Both the position numbers and the translations under genes were made by a program. Shown here piece after piece: positions 14,159 to 22,704 of a DNA stretch of 27,392 nucleotides; the stretch's first letter is position 1; every line of letters starts with the position of its first letter. The notes beneath the pieces were generated by a model, which did no database searches, was not told where the DNA came from, and saw only the letters and a list, made by a program, of their open reading frames with translations. The stretch comes from an uncultured Armatimonadota bacterium (GTDB lineage: Bacteria > Armatimonadota > UBA5829 > DTJY01), in assembly GCA_937875395.1 (NCBI GenBank), contig CALNCU010000147.1, positions 1 to 27,392 on the forward strand, given 5' to 3'.

Positions 14159-15364
14159 TTATGTGCTACTGGGAACATGTTGGTGAACAGATGTCTGCAT
14201 TTTCTTTGAAATTGCAGCTTTTAAGAGAGGAGGAGTTATGAATGTGGTGATAAAAATTACGGCAAGCAATGCAGCATATAAATCTTGAGTAATTATCCCC
14301 CTGGAGAGTCCTATGCTTGCAAATATAAGGCCTACTTCGCCCCTGGGTACCATGCCAATGCCTATAACCGCGCGGCTGACGGGCATCCTGGGGATTACAT
14401 AGCCGGATAGTATCTTAAACAGCACTGCTACTGTTGCAATCAGTGCCACAAATACAATTGTTGAACGCGCAGCCGGGTTTAGCGGGTTAAGCGCAGAGAT
14501 GTCTACCGTTAACCCAAGGGATACAAAAAAGATGGGGACAAATATATCTGCAAGCGGCTTTATGCGAACTTGTATCCGCGCCTGGTCTTCTGTGCGGGCA
14601 AGAACAAGTCCGGCGGCAAATGCGCCCACTATGGTGGCAAGATGCAGCCGGTCTGCAAAATAGGCCATAAGAAGGCAGAAGCCGAATGCGCTTACTATGA
14701 GCATCCCCCTTGTTCTAAGCCGGTTTACAATCTTAAGCACATAGGGGGCAATTGGAATGCTTGCAAGGATGGCCCCGGCAAGCAAAATGACGGCCAGGAG
14801 AGATGTTCTTACCGCCGGCCACAGAGTCATGCCTGTCCCCTGGGCTATGCCGGTTATTATGGCAAGGATGACAAGTCCTATAATATCATCTGCAACGGCG
14901 GCGCCTATAATAATCTGAGCTTCGCGGCTGCGGCTGGCTCCAAGGTCTTTCAGGGTGCGTGCCGTTATACCTATGCTGGTTGCCGTGAGCGTTGCCCCTA
15001 CAAAGATTGAGACAGTATGGTTTAATCCAAGGAGCAGGCAGATGCCGTATCCGGCGGCAAACGGGCCTGCTACTCCGGTTACTGCAACTGCGGTTGCACA
15101 GGCGCCTACTTTTAAGAAATCGCCTATATCGCTTTCCAGTCCTATCTCAAAGAGGAGGAGTATTACCCCCAACTCTGCCAGAAGCGTTATGCTGTCGCTG
15201 GTTTTTATCCAGCCGAGCACACTGGCCCCCAGTAGTACGCCTGCTACAAGTTCCCCAAGCACAGATGGCTGCCCCAGCCGCTCCGCCACCTCTCCTAGCA
15301 CCTTTGCAAAGGAAAGAATAAGCACTATCTGAAGTATGGTACTGGTTATCTGATGCGTTTCCAC
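14159..15364 (-). CDS. CPA2-family cation:proton antiporter (Na+/H+ exchanger-like)
   Basis: A 401-residue inner-membrane protein with about 12-13 hydrophobic segments, of the KefB/NapA-like CPA2 family that swaps Na+ or K+ for H+. The ion-binding pair is in GAAVADDIIGLVILAI (about 153-168), two adjacent Asp, which suggests electrogenic exchange. FARLGQ-type entry is replaced by AERLGQPSVLGELVAGVLLG (about 27-46), as expected. There is no C-terminal RCK/TrkA domain, so gating by nucleotides is unlikely. The C-terminus is a short tail. The start is GTG at 15364 with a weak GGAG site 11 nt upstream. It is last in the line behind two universal stress proteins, which fits a stress or pH role. Confidence 0.88.
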   Translation of the reverse strand: METHQITSTILQIVLILSFAKVLGEVAERLGQPSVLGELVAGVLLGASVLGWIKTSDSITLLAELGVILLLFEIGLESDIGDFLKVGACATAVAVTGVAGPFAAGYGICLLLGLNHTVSIFVGATLTATSIGITARTLKDLGASRSREAQIIIGAAVADDIIGLVILAIITGIAQGTGMTLWPAVRTSLLAVILLAGAILASIPIAPYVLKIVNRLRTRGMLIVSAFGFCLLMAYFADRLHLATIVGAFAAGLVLARTEDQARIQVRIKPLADIFVPIFFVSLGLTVDISALNPLNPAARSTIVFVALIATVAVLFKILSGYVIPRMPVSRAVIGIGMVPRGEVGLIFASIGLSRGIITQDLYAALLAVIFITTFITPPLLKAAISKKMQTSVHQHVPSST

Positions 15365-15495
15365 TAACTATAAACTCCGCTCTGCGCCAGGTCTCCGGCG
15401 GTAACATGATATTAGGCGGCAACCAAGGATTCTGCGGCAGAGGTATCCCGCCGCTGTATCTCCTTAAAAACAGGCCGGGCTCTCTGGTGGCAAAT

Positions 15496-15954
15496 TCAGG
15501 ATTGGCTGCCGCGATGTATACGTATAAGCAGAACAGGGATTTTGGCATTGCGAAGAATATTTTCTGCAACGCTGCCGTATACAAGCCTTGAAAGGCCGGA
15601 TCTGCCGTGGGTTGTCATAACTATAAGCTCTATATTCTTCTCTTGCACATACTGGCATATCTGTCCCGCCGGCATCCCTTCCACAACTTCCGTGCGTACC
15701 TTTATTCCCTGCTCTCTTAGCTTGGATGCATGTTTGGAGAGGTAGGACTTGGCATGCTTCATCTCTGTCTCTACATCTACAGATACAGTTAAAACAGGCC
15801 CCACAACGCCCGGTTCCGGGAGGATTGTGACGGGTTCAATAACACTTAGCAGCACCAGTTCTGATTTGAACGCCTCTGCAATGGCGGCGGCGTGCTGCAG
15901 AGCGGTCTCTGCAATTTCGGATTCATCCAGCGGAACCAGTATCTTGTTATACAT
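15496..15954 (-). CDS. Universal stress protein (UspA family), second copy
   Basis: Single-domain UspA protein, 152 residues, cytoplasmic. It has the opening KILVPLDESEIAETALQHAA (about 4-23). The nucleotide-binding motif G-x2-G-x9-G-S lies in THGRSGLSRLVYGSVAENIL (about 114-133), with VPVLL-like IPVLLIR at the end. This is the ATP-binding subclass. It lies 30 nt behind the first copy and ahead of the antiporter. GGAGG is 11 nt before the ATG. The antiporter start is 131 nt further on; I see no gene in that gap. The copy at 15985 differs clearly, so the two are old paralogues. Confidence 0.94.
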   Translation of the reverse strand: MYNKILVPLDESEIAETALQHAAAIAEAFKSELVLLSVIEPVTILPEPGVVGPVLTVSVDVETEMKHAKSYLSKHASKLREQGIKVRTEVVEGMPAGQICQYVQEKNIELIVMTTHGRSGLSRLVYGSVAENILRNAKIPVLLIRIHRGSQS

Positions 15955-15984
15955 GTGACATCAAACCTCCATTCTGTTATGCGG

Positions 15985-16455
15985 CTATTCTGCCTGCTTT
16001 GGTTGTATCCTTATGAGCAGAACGGGCGTGAATGAGTTACGCAAAACATGTTCTGCCACGCTTCCGTAGACAAATCGCTGAAATCCAGACCTGCCGTGCG
16101 TTGTCATTACAACCATATCGGTATACCCGGATTCCAGATAGTCGCAAATCTCGTCCCCGGGGCTTCCGTGCTTAATAACCGTTTCCACCCTGATCCCCTG
16201 GCGCCGGAGGGGTTCTGCCACGCTACGCAGGTACTCTTCTGCGTTACGCATTCCCGTCTCATCCGGTAATACATCAGGGGGAGTGGGTATTGTGAGCGCT
16301 GCAGAAATATTTGTTTCAGGGAAGGAGAGAGCCGGCTCTATTACAAAAAAGAGCGTTACAACAGAGTTAAAAGCGTTTGCCATAACCCTGGCATGGGGAA
16401 TGGCGGCCTCTGCCGTTTTAGACCCATCCAGAGGCAGCAGAATGCGGTCGTACAT
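15985..16455 (-). CDS. Universal stress protein (UspA family), first copy
   Basis: Single UspA domain of 156 residues. It has RILLPLDGSKTAEAAIPHAR at the N-terminus and the ATP-binding motif THGRSGFQRFVYGSVAEHVL (about 116-135), ending with TPVLLIRIQ. An insert-like Pro-rich loop (LTIPTPPDVLPDETG, about 54-68) lies between strands. AGGAGG sits 8 nt before ATG 16455. It follows pepP by 24 nt, so the unit from aroQ on likely reads through. Role: stress-linked ATP binding; no partner can be named from sequence. Confidence 0.94.
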   Translation of the reverse strand: MYDRILLPLDGSKTAEAAIPHARVMANAFNSVVTLFFVIEPALSFPETNISAALTIPTPPDVLPDETGMRNAEEYLRSVAEPLRRQGIRVETVIKHGSPGDEICDYLESGYTDMVVMTTHGRSGFQRFVYGSVAEHVLRNSFTPVLLIRIQPKQAE

Positions 16456-16479
16456 CCTTATTACCTCCTGAAAGTAAAC

Positions 16480-17544
16480 TTACCGGACGGCAAGAGATTT
16501 ATCTGAATGCGTTAAAATCTCATAGCCGTTCTCTGTAACCAGCACATCATCTTCTATTCTAACCCCGCCCCAGCCCGGAATATATATGCCCGGCTCCACG
16601 GTTACCACCATGCCTGCTTCAAGTATTATCCGGCTGTCTTTTGCCAGAATGGCTCCGTCATGCACATCAAGCCCCAGCCCGTGCCCCAATCCGTGGCCAA
16701 AGTATGCACCGTAACCGCTCTTTTCTATGTATTCCCGAGCAAGGGAATCTATTGCGCCGCCGCTTACTCCAGGGCGGATTGCTTCCATGGCCGTCCTCTG
16801 CGCATTAAGGACTGTATTGTACACCCGCTGCTGCTCCTCTGACGGGGTGCCTATAAGCACGGTGCGCGTGATATCTGCATGATACCCGTCATGGCGGGCG
16901 CCAAAATCCATCACCGCAAGGCTGCCTGTGCCTATCCGCCTGTTTGTGGACCGGGCATGAGGCATGGCGGAGCGTGGCCCGGCGGCAACTATGGTATCAA
17001 ACGCCTCAGATTCGGCGCCGGAACGTCTCATAAAGCATTCTATCTCTACAGCCACATCCCGTTCAGTGATATCCGGCCGGAGCACTGTAAGAACATGTTT
17101 GAAGGCCATGTCTGTTATTCGTGCGGCATGCCGTATGGCCAGGATCTCCACATCATCCTTCTTCCATCGCAACTGGTTGATGGGGCTTTCCATGGGGACA
17201 AGTTCCGTCTCGACGGAAAGGAGATTTAGAGATTCCCAATCCCTGTACGGTATGGAATACTCAAGGCCCACCCGCAAGTACTTTGCATCCGTTATCAGTT
17301 CTGCGGCGCGCTTTGTCCAGTTTCTTTGCACCTGGATTATGGTTGCCGATGGACACTCCTGCGCCAGTTGCTCCATGTACCGGGAATCTGTAAGAATCTT
17401 GATAGAATTGGAATCTACTAAAAGTGTTGCGGTGGAGCCGGTGAACCCGGAGATATACCTTACGTTTAAAATATCCGTAACAACAAAAGCATCAACATTT
17501 GCAGAAGAGAGCGTCTCCCGCAATCTTTGAAGCCTGCTCTGCAT
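16480..17544 (-). CDS. pepP: Xaa-Pro aminopeptidase (M24B family)
   Basis: Cleaves N-terminal residues from peptides with proline at position 2, with a dinuclear metal centre in a pita-bread fold. The 354 residues begin with a creatinase-type N-terminal domain (FVVTDILNVRYISGFTGS, about 20-37). The metal ligands follow in order: MDFGARHDGYHADITRT (two Asp, about 217-233), GHGLGHGLGLDVHD (His, about 284-297), VTVEPGIYIPG (Glu, about 312-322) and GVRIEDDVLVT (Glu, about 325-335). All five ligands are present. It starts 3 nt after aroQ, a pairing common in bacteria, where efp usually follows; efp is absent here and stress proteins take that place. Confidence 0.93.
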   Translation of the reverse strand: MQSRLQRLRETLSSANVDAFVVTDILNVRYISGFTGSTATLLVDSNSIKILTDSRYMEQLAQECPSATIIQVQRNWTKRAAELITDAKYLRVGLEYSIPYRDWESLNLLSVETELVPMESPINQLRWKKDDVEILAIRHAARITDMAFKHVLTVLRPDITERDVAVEIECFMRRSGAESEAFDTIVAAGPRSAMPHARSTNRRIGTGSLAVMDFGARHDGYHADITRTVLIGTPSEEQQRVYNTVLNAQRTAMEAIRPGVSGGAIDSLAREYIEKSGYGAYFGHGLGHGLGLDVHDGAILAKDSRIILEAGMVVTVEPGIYIPGWGGVRIEDDVLVTENGYEILTHSDKSLAVR

Positions 17545-17547
17545 TAT

Positions 17548-17988
17548 CTATTCCCGGCTTTCTATCAGCTGTTTGGCGGCAGAGATTGCCAGCGTATAAC
17601 TATTAGCTCCAAACCCTGCAATCTGCCCCGCGCATACGGGGGCCGTGACGGAGATTTTGCGGAACTCCTCACGGGAGTGTATGTTGGAGAGGTGCACTTC
17701 TATTGCAGGGATATCCACCGCTGCAATGGCATCGCGTAGGGCAATGCTGTAGTGTGTGTAGGCGCCTGGGTTTATTACTATTGCATCCGCCCATGTGCGG
17801 GCGTCCTGAATTGCATCTACAAGTTCGCCCTCAGAATTGGATTGTTGAATGCTTGCGGTAATGCCCAGGGATTCCGCATGGGAAGATATGAGAGCGTTTA
17901 CATCTTCCAGCGTGAGCCTTCCATAAACATCCGGTTCCCGGCCCCCAAGAAGGTTAAGGTTTGGGCCGTGCAAAACGCAGATTCTCAT
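17548..17988 (-). CDS. aroQ: 3-dehydroquinate dehydratase, type II
   Basis: Converts 3-dehydroquinate to 3-dehydroshikimate in the shikimate pathway, as a dodecameric type II enzyme. The 146 residues match family length. The signature GPNLNLLGGREPDVYG (about 8-23) carries the catalytic Arg and Tyr. QQSNSEGELVDAI (about 48-60), NPGAYTHYSIALRDAI (about 74-89), EVHLSNIHSREEFRKIS with the catalytic His (about 97-113) and GQIAGFGANSYTLAI follow. The start is ATG at 17988; AAGG is only 3 nt upstream, with a GGAGG further away. It is first in the unit and is driven by the promoter at 18029-18057. Confidence 0.96.
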   Translation of the reverse strand: MRICVLHGPNLNLLGGREPDVYGRLTLEDVNALISSHAESLGITASIQQSNSEGELVDAIQDARTWADAIVINPGAYTHYSIALRDAIAAVDIPAIEVHLSNIHSREEFRKISVTAPVCAGQIAGFGANSYTLAISAAKQLIESRE

Positions 17989-18028
17989 AGCCTTATCTAT
18001 GCCTCCCCTACACTAAACAAGTGATTGT

Positions 18029-18057
18029 ATTGTAACAGAGGCGCAAAGGTGCGTCAA
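18029..18057 (-). promoter_or_regulatory. Promoter of the aroQ-pepP-usp unit
   Basis: On the minus strand, TTGACG (18057-18052), a 17-nt spacer and TACAAT (18034-18029). Start of transcription near 18022; leader about 34 nt. Confidence 0.75.
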
Positions 18058-18095
18058 CCGCTGCCGGAACCCCAAATTTCACCTTGCATGCAGGG

Positions 18096-18124
18096 TTGTT
18101 TGGCGGGTGTGTTTTTGATATAAT
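18096..18124 (+). promoter_or_regulatory. Extended -10 promoter of mutS2, leaderless geometry
   Basis: TTGTTT (18096-18101), a 17-nt spacer and a perfect TATAAT (18119-18124), with TG one base before it. Transcription would begin at about 18131, only 2 nt before the ATG at 18133. No Shine-Dalgarno site is present. Confidence 0.7.
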
Positions 18125-18132
18125 TAATCGGT

Positions 18133-20502
18133 ATGGATGAACATTCAATTAGTGTTTTAGAGTTTGTGTCCGTAAAGGAAATGCTTGCGGAGCGCACGGC
18201 GTGCGCCCTTGGACGGGAGATTGTTTGCGGGCTTGAACCAACCGCCAGCCTTCCCATCGCCCAGGAGAGGCAGCAGGAGACAAGCGAGGCTCGCGGTATT
18301 TTGCAGGAGGAGGGGAGCATCCCCCTGGGCGGAATCCATGATATACGCCCCCTTGTGCAGAAAGCGATGCTCTCTGCGGTGCTTCAGCCCTCGGAACTTG
18401 CCGATGTGGCAGAGACCCTGGCAAGCGGACGCAGGCTCAGGTCGTTCATACTAAAGCGCGCAGAGCGATGCGCCGGCCTGTCGCAGATAGCCCGCCAGAT
18501 TGGGGCGTTTCAAACAATAGAAGATTCCGTAAGGGGTGCCGTGGGTGACGGCGGAGAGGTAAAATCCGACGCCAGTCCGGAACTTGCAAGAATAAGAACA
18601 AAACTTAAAACAACCCAGGCCCGCCTTGTGGAACGTCTCCATTCCATAATACAGGCATCGGAGTTCAGGACTATGATCCAGGACCCGGTGGTGACGCAGC
18701 GCGGCGGAAGGTACTGCATCCCGGTGAAATCAGAGTGCCGGACACAGTTCCACGGTATAGTTCACGATAGCAGCGCAAGCGGCGCGACAGTCTTTATAGA
18801 GCCTGCATCCGTTGTAGATATGGGCAACGATATCCGCGAACTCTTTGCGCGGGAGCAGGAAGAGGTGGAGAGGATACTCCGCCGTCTTACGGGCCTTGTA
18901 CGCATAGCCGCTCCGGAGATAGAAATTTCCGTCAGCGCCATGGGCCGCCTGGATTTCATATCTGCAAAGGCAACACTTGCAGAGGATATGCACGCTACGG
19001 AACCGCTCCTTAACCGGGACGGCAAGGTAGATATTATAGGCGCCCGGCACCCCCTTCTTCAAGGGGAGGTTGTGCCCATAGACGTAGAGCTTGGCAAAGG
19101 GTTTAAGGCGCTGCTTATAACTGGGCCAAACACCGGCGGCAAAACGGTTACGCTAAAAACAATAGGGCTGCTTACCATTATGGCGCAGTGCGGGCTGCAC
19201 ATCCCTGCAGAGCCGAATAGCCGAATTGCCGTATTTGACAGGATTTTTGCAGACATAGGCGATGAGCAGAGTATTCAGCAATCCCTGAGTACCTTCTCTT
19301 CTCATATGACAAATATAGTAGAGATCATCCGTGATGCCGGCGCAGGCTCGCTTGTACTTTTAGATGAAGTAGGCGCAGGAACAGACCCGGCGGAGGGCGC
19401 GGCGCTTGCGCAGGCTATTGTAGATAAGCTTTTAAACAGCGGCGCGCTTATTGTAGCCACCACCCACTACGGAGAGCTAAAGGAATATGCCTTTACTCAT
19501 GATGGAGTAGAGAACGCCAGTGTAGAGTTTGATGTAGAGACGCTCAGGCCCACATACCGGCTTATGGTTGGGGTTCCGGGGAGCAGCAACGCCTTTGCAA
19601 TTGCATCCCGGCTGGGCCTCTCTGATGATATTATAGAGAGCGCCCGCAAAAATATAAAAGGCGGCACTCGTTCTGAAGAGATTATAAGGAAGATAGAAGA
19701 GAGCCACCGCGCAGCATCAGAACGGGAGCAGACGGCGGCGCGTGCATCAAGGAGCGTTGACGAGCTTAAATCCAGGTACGAAAAAGGGCTGCAAGAGCTT
19801 GAAGAGACCCGGCGGCAGATGCGCCGCAAAGTGGCGGAAGAGATAGACAAAGGCGTCCGGGAACGCATGGAGCTTCTGGACGAGATTATCCTAGATATAA
19901 AGAGCGCCCCGTCCTCTGGCAAAAGGGTTCAGCAGAACAGGGAACTCTTCAAGGAAGTAGTGGCCGAGATACACCGGGAAGTGGAAGACGTTCTGCCCGT
20001 CGCATCTCTGCCCATGGAAGACGGCGAACCCTGCAAGGGCGACCGCGTGATGGTGGTCTCCTACGGTGTTGAGGGCGAACTGTTAAACAGTCCCGGCAGC
20101 GGCGACGCAGTAATTCAATCCGGCGGTATAAAGATTACCGTGCCGTTTACAGATATTCGCAAGCTTGCGGCAGAGAATCCGCAGAAGCGGCCCGGCAGAA
20201 AGCCCGAAGCCCCGGCCCCGGCGGTGCGCATAGCATCGTCCAAGGCGGTAAGCACATCTTCAGAGATAAAGCTTATAGGTGAGCGGGTGGAGCAGGCGCT
20301 CATCAGGCTGGATAAGTATATGGACGACGCCTATCTCTCTGGGGTGCCCAACGCAAGAATAATTCACGGAATGGGAACCGGGGCCTTAAGGAAGGCCGTT
20401 TGGGGGTTTTTGTCTAACCATTATGCTGTGAAATCTTACAGGCTTGGGGAAAGAGAAGAGGGCGGCGCCGGAGCCACCGTAGTAGTATTTAAGGAACACT
20501 AG
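18133..20502 (+). CDS. mutS2: MutS2 family ATPase with Smr-like C-terminal domain
   Basis: MutS2 is a MutS paralogue without the mismatch-recognition domain; reported roles are recombination control and rescue of collided ribosomes. The 789 residues show the typical N-terminus (ISVLEFVSVKEMLAERTACALGRE). YCIPVKSECRTQFHGIVHDSSASGATVFIEP is the core-domain signature (about 194-224). Walker A is GPNTGGKT (331-338), Walker B is LVLLDEVGAGTDPAEG (407-422), and THYGELKEYA is the signature region after it. A coiled coil runs from about 515 to 590. The Smr domain has IIHGMGTGALR (about 743-753), but the upstream LDLRG motif of Smr nucleases reads IKLIG. The ATG at 18133 fits the family start. Confidence 0.95.
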   Translation: MDEHSISVLEFVSVKEMLAERTACALGREIVCGLEPTASLPIAQERQQETSEARGILQEEGSIPLGGIHDIRPLVQKAMLSAVLQPSELADVAETLASGRRLRSFILKRAERCAGLSQIARQIGAFQTIEDSVRGAVGDGGEVKSDASPELARIRTKLKTTQARLVERLHSIIQASEFRTMIQDPVVTQRGGRYCIPVKSECRTQFHGIVHDSSASGATVFIEPASVVDMGNDIRELFAREQEEVERILRRLTGLVRIAAPEIEISVSAMGRLDFISAKATLAEDMHATEPLLNRDGKVDIIGARHPLLQGEVVPIDVELGKGFKALLITGPNTGGKTVTLKTIGLLTIMAQCGLHIPAEPNSRIAVFDRIFADIGDEQSIQQSLSTFSSHMTNIVEIIRDAGAGSLVLLDEVGAGTDPAEGAALAQAIVDKLLNSGALIVATTHYGELKEYAFTHDGVENASVEFDVETLRPTYRLMVGVPGSSNAFAIASRLGLSDDIIESARKNIKGGTRSEEIIRKIEESHRAASEREQTAARASRSVDELKSRYEKGLQELEETRRQMRRKVAEEIDKGVRERMELLDEIILDIKSAPSSGKRVQQNRELFKEVVAEIHREVEDVLPVASLPMEDGEPCKGDRVMVVSYGVEGELLNSPGSGDAVIQSGGIKITVPFTDIRKLAAENPQKRPGRKPEAPAPAVRIASSKAVSTSSEIKLIGERVEQALIRLDKYMDDAYLSGVPNARIIHGMGTGALRKAVWGFLSNHYAVKSYRLGEREEGGAGATVVVFKEH

Positions 20503-20512
20503 CGGCGAGGGC

Positions 20513-20617
20513 GATACTTCGGGTTGCAGAGTGCCAAGCACGCCGCTGCCAAAGCAAGGTGGATCAACCCCCGGGACGATACTTCGGTCGCAGAGCCGAA
20601 GGCGTCGCTGCCGAAGC
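20513..20617 (+). repeat. Intergenic hairpin repeat, copy R3 (dimeric)
   Basis: Two modules, 20513-20555 and 20578-20617, are joined by a 22-nt spacer that matches the spacer of copy R1. The first module has the apical stem GTGC-CAA-GCAC. The second has GCC-GAA-GGC with a perfect outer CTTCGG/CCGAAG stem. It begins 11 nt after the mutS2 stop. The remaining gap to 20790 holds a GCGGG/CCCGC hairpin with a T-rich loop (20684-20704) and an extended -10-like TGGTATACC at 20712-20720, too weak to call. Confidence 0.85.
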
Positions 20618-20790
20618 ATATGTAGATAATTAAGCACTCTGCGATGGCTTGTCATATTTTAGTTTTACGCGCAAAAGGGAAATGCGGGCTTTTTTTGCAC
20701 CCGCGCCTGCCTGGTATACCTGCACGCCGTAAATGTGCAATACCTTGCGCATAATGCAAAGAGATAAATAACATAAAAGGAGAATAGTGC

Positions 20791-21627
20791 ATGTCCGAAT
20801 ACTCACCAGATCTTCTCCGCATGCTTAATGAAAAAGCCACAGAGATGCGGAAAGACATAGTTGTAATGGTAGGAGCAGCCGGTTCCGGCCACCCGGGAGG
20901 ATCTCTCTCTTCCGCAGATATAGTCTCCGCGCTCTACTTCCATATCATGAAGTACGATGTTAACAATCCGTCATGGCCGGATAGAGACAGATTTGTGCTC
21001 TCCAAGGGGCATGCCTCCCCCGTGCTCTATGCAGCGCTGGCAAACGCCGGATTCTTCCCAAGAGAAGAGATAACCACCTTCCGCGCAATAAACAGCCGGC
21101 TGCAGGGCCATCCGGACAAAAACAAGCTGCCCGGCGTAGAGTTTAGCACTGGCTCCCTGGGGCAGGGTCTCTCCGCCGCGTGCGGAATGGCCATTGCCGG
21201 AAAACTGGATAACAAGGACTACAGAGTATTCTGCCTTATAGGAGACGGCGAGAGCGAAGAAGGCCAGATATGGGAAGCCGCCATGTCCGCCGCTCACTTT
21301 AAGCTGGATAACCTGGTAGCCGTTACAGATTTTAACGGCCTGCAAATAGACGGCCCCACCTGCGAGATTATGGCAATAAACCCCATCCCGGAGAAGTGGA
21401 AGGCGTTCGGCTGGAACGTAATAGAGATAGACGGCCACGATTACACCCAGATACTGGATGCGCTCTCCGGCAAGGGCAAGGTTCCCGGAAAGCCCACCAT
21501 GATTGTTGCAAAGACCCTTAAGGGCAAATGTGTAAGCTATATGGAAGACATTTGCGACTGGCACGGCAAAGCGCCCAACCCGGAGCAGGTAAAGCAGGCA
21601 TTGGAAGACTTGTCCTGCGTTTCCTGA
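20791..21627 (+). CDS. Transketolase, N-terminal (TPP-binding) subunit
   Basis: Transfers two-carbon units between sugar phosphates in the pentose phosphate pathway. Here the enzyme is coded in two genes, as in many archaea and Gram-positives. The 278 residues cover the pyrophosphate-binding domain: GSGHPGGSLSSADIV (about 28-42), SKGHASPVLYAALA (about 71-84), STGSLGQGLSAACGMA (about 116-131) and the TPP motif GDGESEEGQIWEA running to N (about 150-180). The Asp and Asn that bind the metal ion are present. AAAAGGAG lies 9 nt upstream of the ATG. It is followed by cdd and then the second transketolase part. Confidence 0.95.
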   Translation: MSEYSPDLLRMLNEKATEMRKDIVVMVGAAGSGHPGGSLSSADIVSALYFHIMKYDVNNPSWPDRDRFVLSKGHASPVLYAALANAGFFPREEITTFRAINSRLQGHPDKNKLPGVEFSTGSLGQGLSAACGMAIAGKLDNKDYRVFCLIGDGESEEGQIWEAAMSAAHFKLDNLVAVTDFNGLQIDGPTCEIMAINPIPEKWKAFGWNVIEIDGHDYTQILDALSGKGKVPGKPTMIVAKTLKGKCVSYMEDICDWHGKAPNPEQVKQALEDLSCVS

Positions 21628-21640
21628 CAGGAAGATGAGC

Positions 21641-22051
21641 ATGGATTTTAAGCCTGTAGATATAGATACTCTCATTAAACGAAGCCGCCATGCCTGCGAG
21701 CAGGCCTACGCCCCATACAGCGGATTTAAAGTAGGAGCGGCGGTTCTTGGCGGCAGCGGCGGCATCTATTGCGGGTGTAATGTGGAGAACGCCTCTTACG
21801 GGCTCTCCATATGCGCAGAGAGGGCTGCTGTAGCAAGGGCAATCTGTGACGGAGAGCGGTCTATAAGGGCTATAGCCATCTCAAATTCCACGGGGAAAGC
21901 ATCCCCGCCATGCGGTGCCTGCCGCCAGGTGCTTTATGAGTTTGCGCCTGAAGGGGAGATACTTTTCATCTACCTTGATACAATCAAGGGTGTAGAAACA
22001 TATACGCTTACGGAACTACTTCCGTCAGCGTTTAAACTAGATTCCATTTAG
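21641..22051 (+). CDS. cdd: Cytidine deaminase
   Basis: Deaminates cytidine and deoxycytidine to uridine in pyrimidine salvage, as a zinc enzyme. The 136 residues, a normal length for the tetrameric type, include YAPYSGFKVGAAV (about 24-36), NVENASYGLSICAERAAV (about 51-68, the Cys and catalytic Glu), and PPCGACRQVLYEFAP (about 95-109, two zinc Cys). I chose ATG at 21641 because AGGAAG lies 6 nt upstream; the ATG at 21635 sits directly on that site. It is wedged between the two transketolase genes with spacings of 13 and 11 nt, so all are co-transcribed. Salvage enzyme feeding ribose to the pentose pathway is a plausible link. Confidence 0.95.
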   Translation: MDFKPVDIDTLIKRSRHACEQAYAPYSGFKVGAAVLGGSGGIYCGCNVENASYGLSICAERAAVARAICDGERSIRAIAISNSTGKASPPCGACRQVLYEFAPEGEILFIYLDTIKGVETYTLTELLPSAFKLDSI

Positions 22052-22062
22052 AGGAGAATAGC

Positions 22063-22704
22063 ATGGCAGAGAAGATAGCTACCAGAGACGCCTATGGCGA
22101 AGCGCTGGTAGAACTGGGTAAGATAAATAAGAACATAGTGGTCTGTGATGCAGACCTCACCAAATCTACAAAGACAAACCTCTTTAAGAAAGCCTTTCCG
22201 GACAGGCACTTCAACTTTGGTATTGCAGAGGCAAACATGGTTTCAAATGCGGGCGGCATGTCCACCTGCGGAAAGATTCCCTTTGTAAGCAGTTTTGCCA
22301 TATTTGCAAGCGGGCGCACCTGGGAGCAGATAAGAATGTCCGTCTGCTATGTAAACGCAAACGTAAAAGTGGTTGCCACTCACGGCGGAATCACCGTTGG
22401 GGAAGACGGCGCCTCCCACCAGGCAAATGAGGATATAGCCATCATGCGGGTTCTGCCCAACATGACGGTAATTGTTCCGGCGGATGCAGTAGAGACAAAA
22501 AAAGCCGTCTTTGCAATTACAGAGTACCAGGGCCCGGTATACATGAGGCTCGGCCGCTCCGGCATCCCGGTAATCTTTGATGACAGCTATGAGTTTGAGA
22601 TAGGGAAGGCGCGGGTTCTTAAGGAAGGCACGGATGTATGGTGGCAGAGTCCCTGGCGGCGGCGGAAGCGCTTGCATCGGAGGGGATATCTGCAGAGGTT
22701 GTAA
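22063..22704 (+). pseudogene. Transketolase C-terminal subunit, first fragment (pyrimidine-binding domain)
   Basis: This frame holds the TPP pyrimidine-binding domain: KIATRDAYGEALVELGK (about 3-19), VCDADLTKSTKTNLFKKAFPDRHFNFGIAEANMVSNAGGMS (about 27-67, with the catalytic Glu of GIAEAN), and ASHQANEDIAIMRVLPNMTVIVPADA. After GTDV at about residue 192 the frame changes. The last 21 residues (from WWQSPWRRRK) are out of frame, and the stop is at 22702-22704. The family usually continues with a strand such as TIIACG before MVAESL. About 22 nt appear lost, so the C-terminal domain continues in another frame from 22638. GAGGAG lies before the ATG at 22063. It could be a disabled gene, a real deletion with split expression, or an assembly error. 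Confidence 0.75.

Noticed and set aside
14570..15332. Plus-strand open frames opposite the antiporter
   Set aside because: They are shadows of a transmembrane gene, without ribosome sites or family motifs.
20684..20704. GCGGG/CCCGC hairpin with a T-rich loop ahead of the transketolase gene, as a mutS2 terminator
   Set aside because: The T residues are in the loop, not after the stem, so it does not fit a Rho-independent terminator.
22621..22704. Programmed ribosomal frameshift in the transketolase C-subunit
   Set aside because: No slippery heptamer is seen at the border, and a frame change alone would not restore the missing strand of about seven residues.
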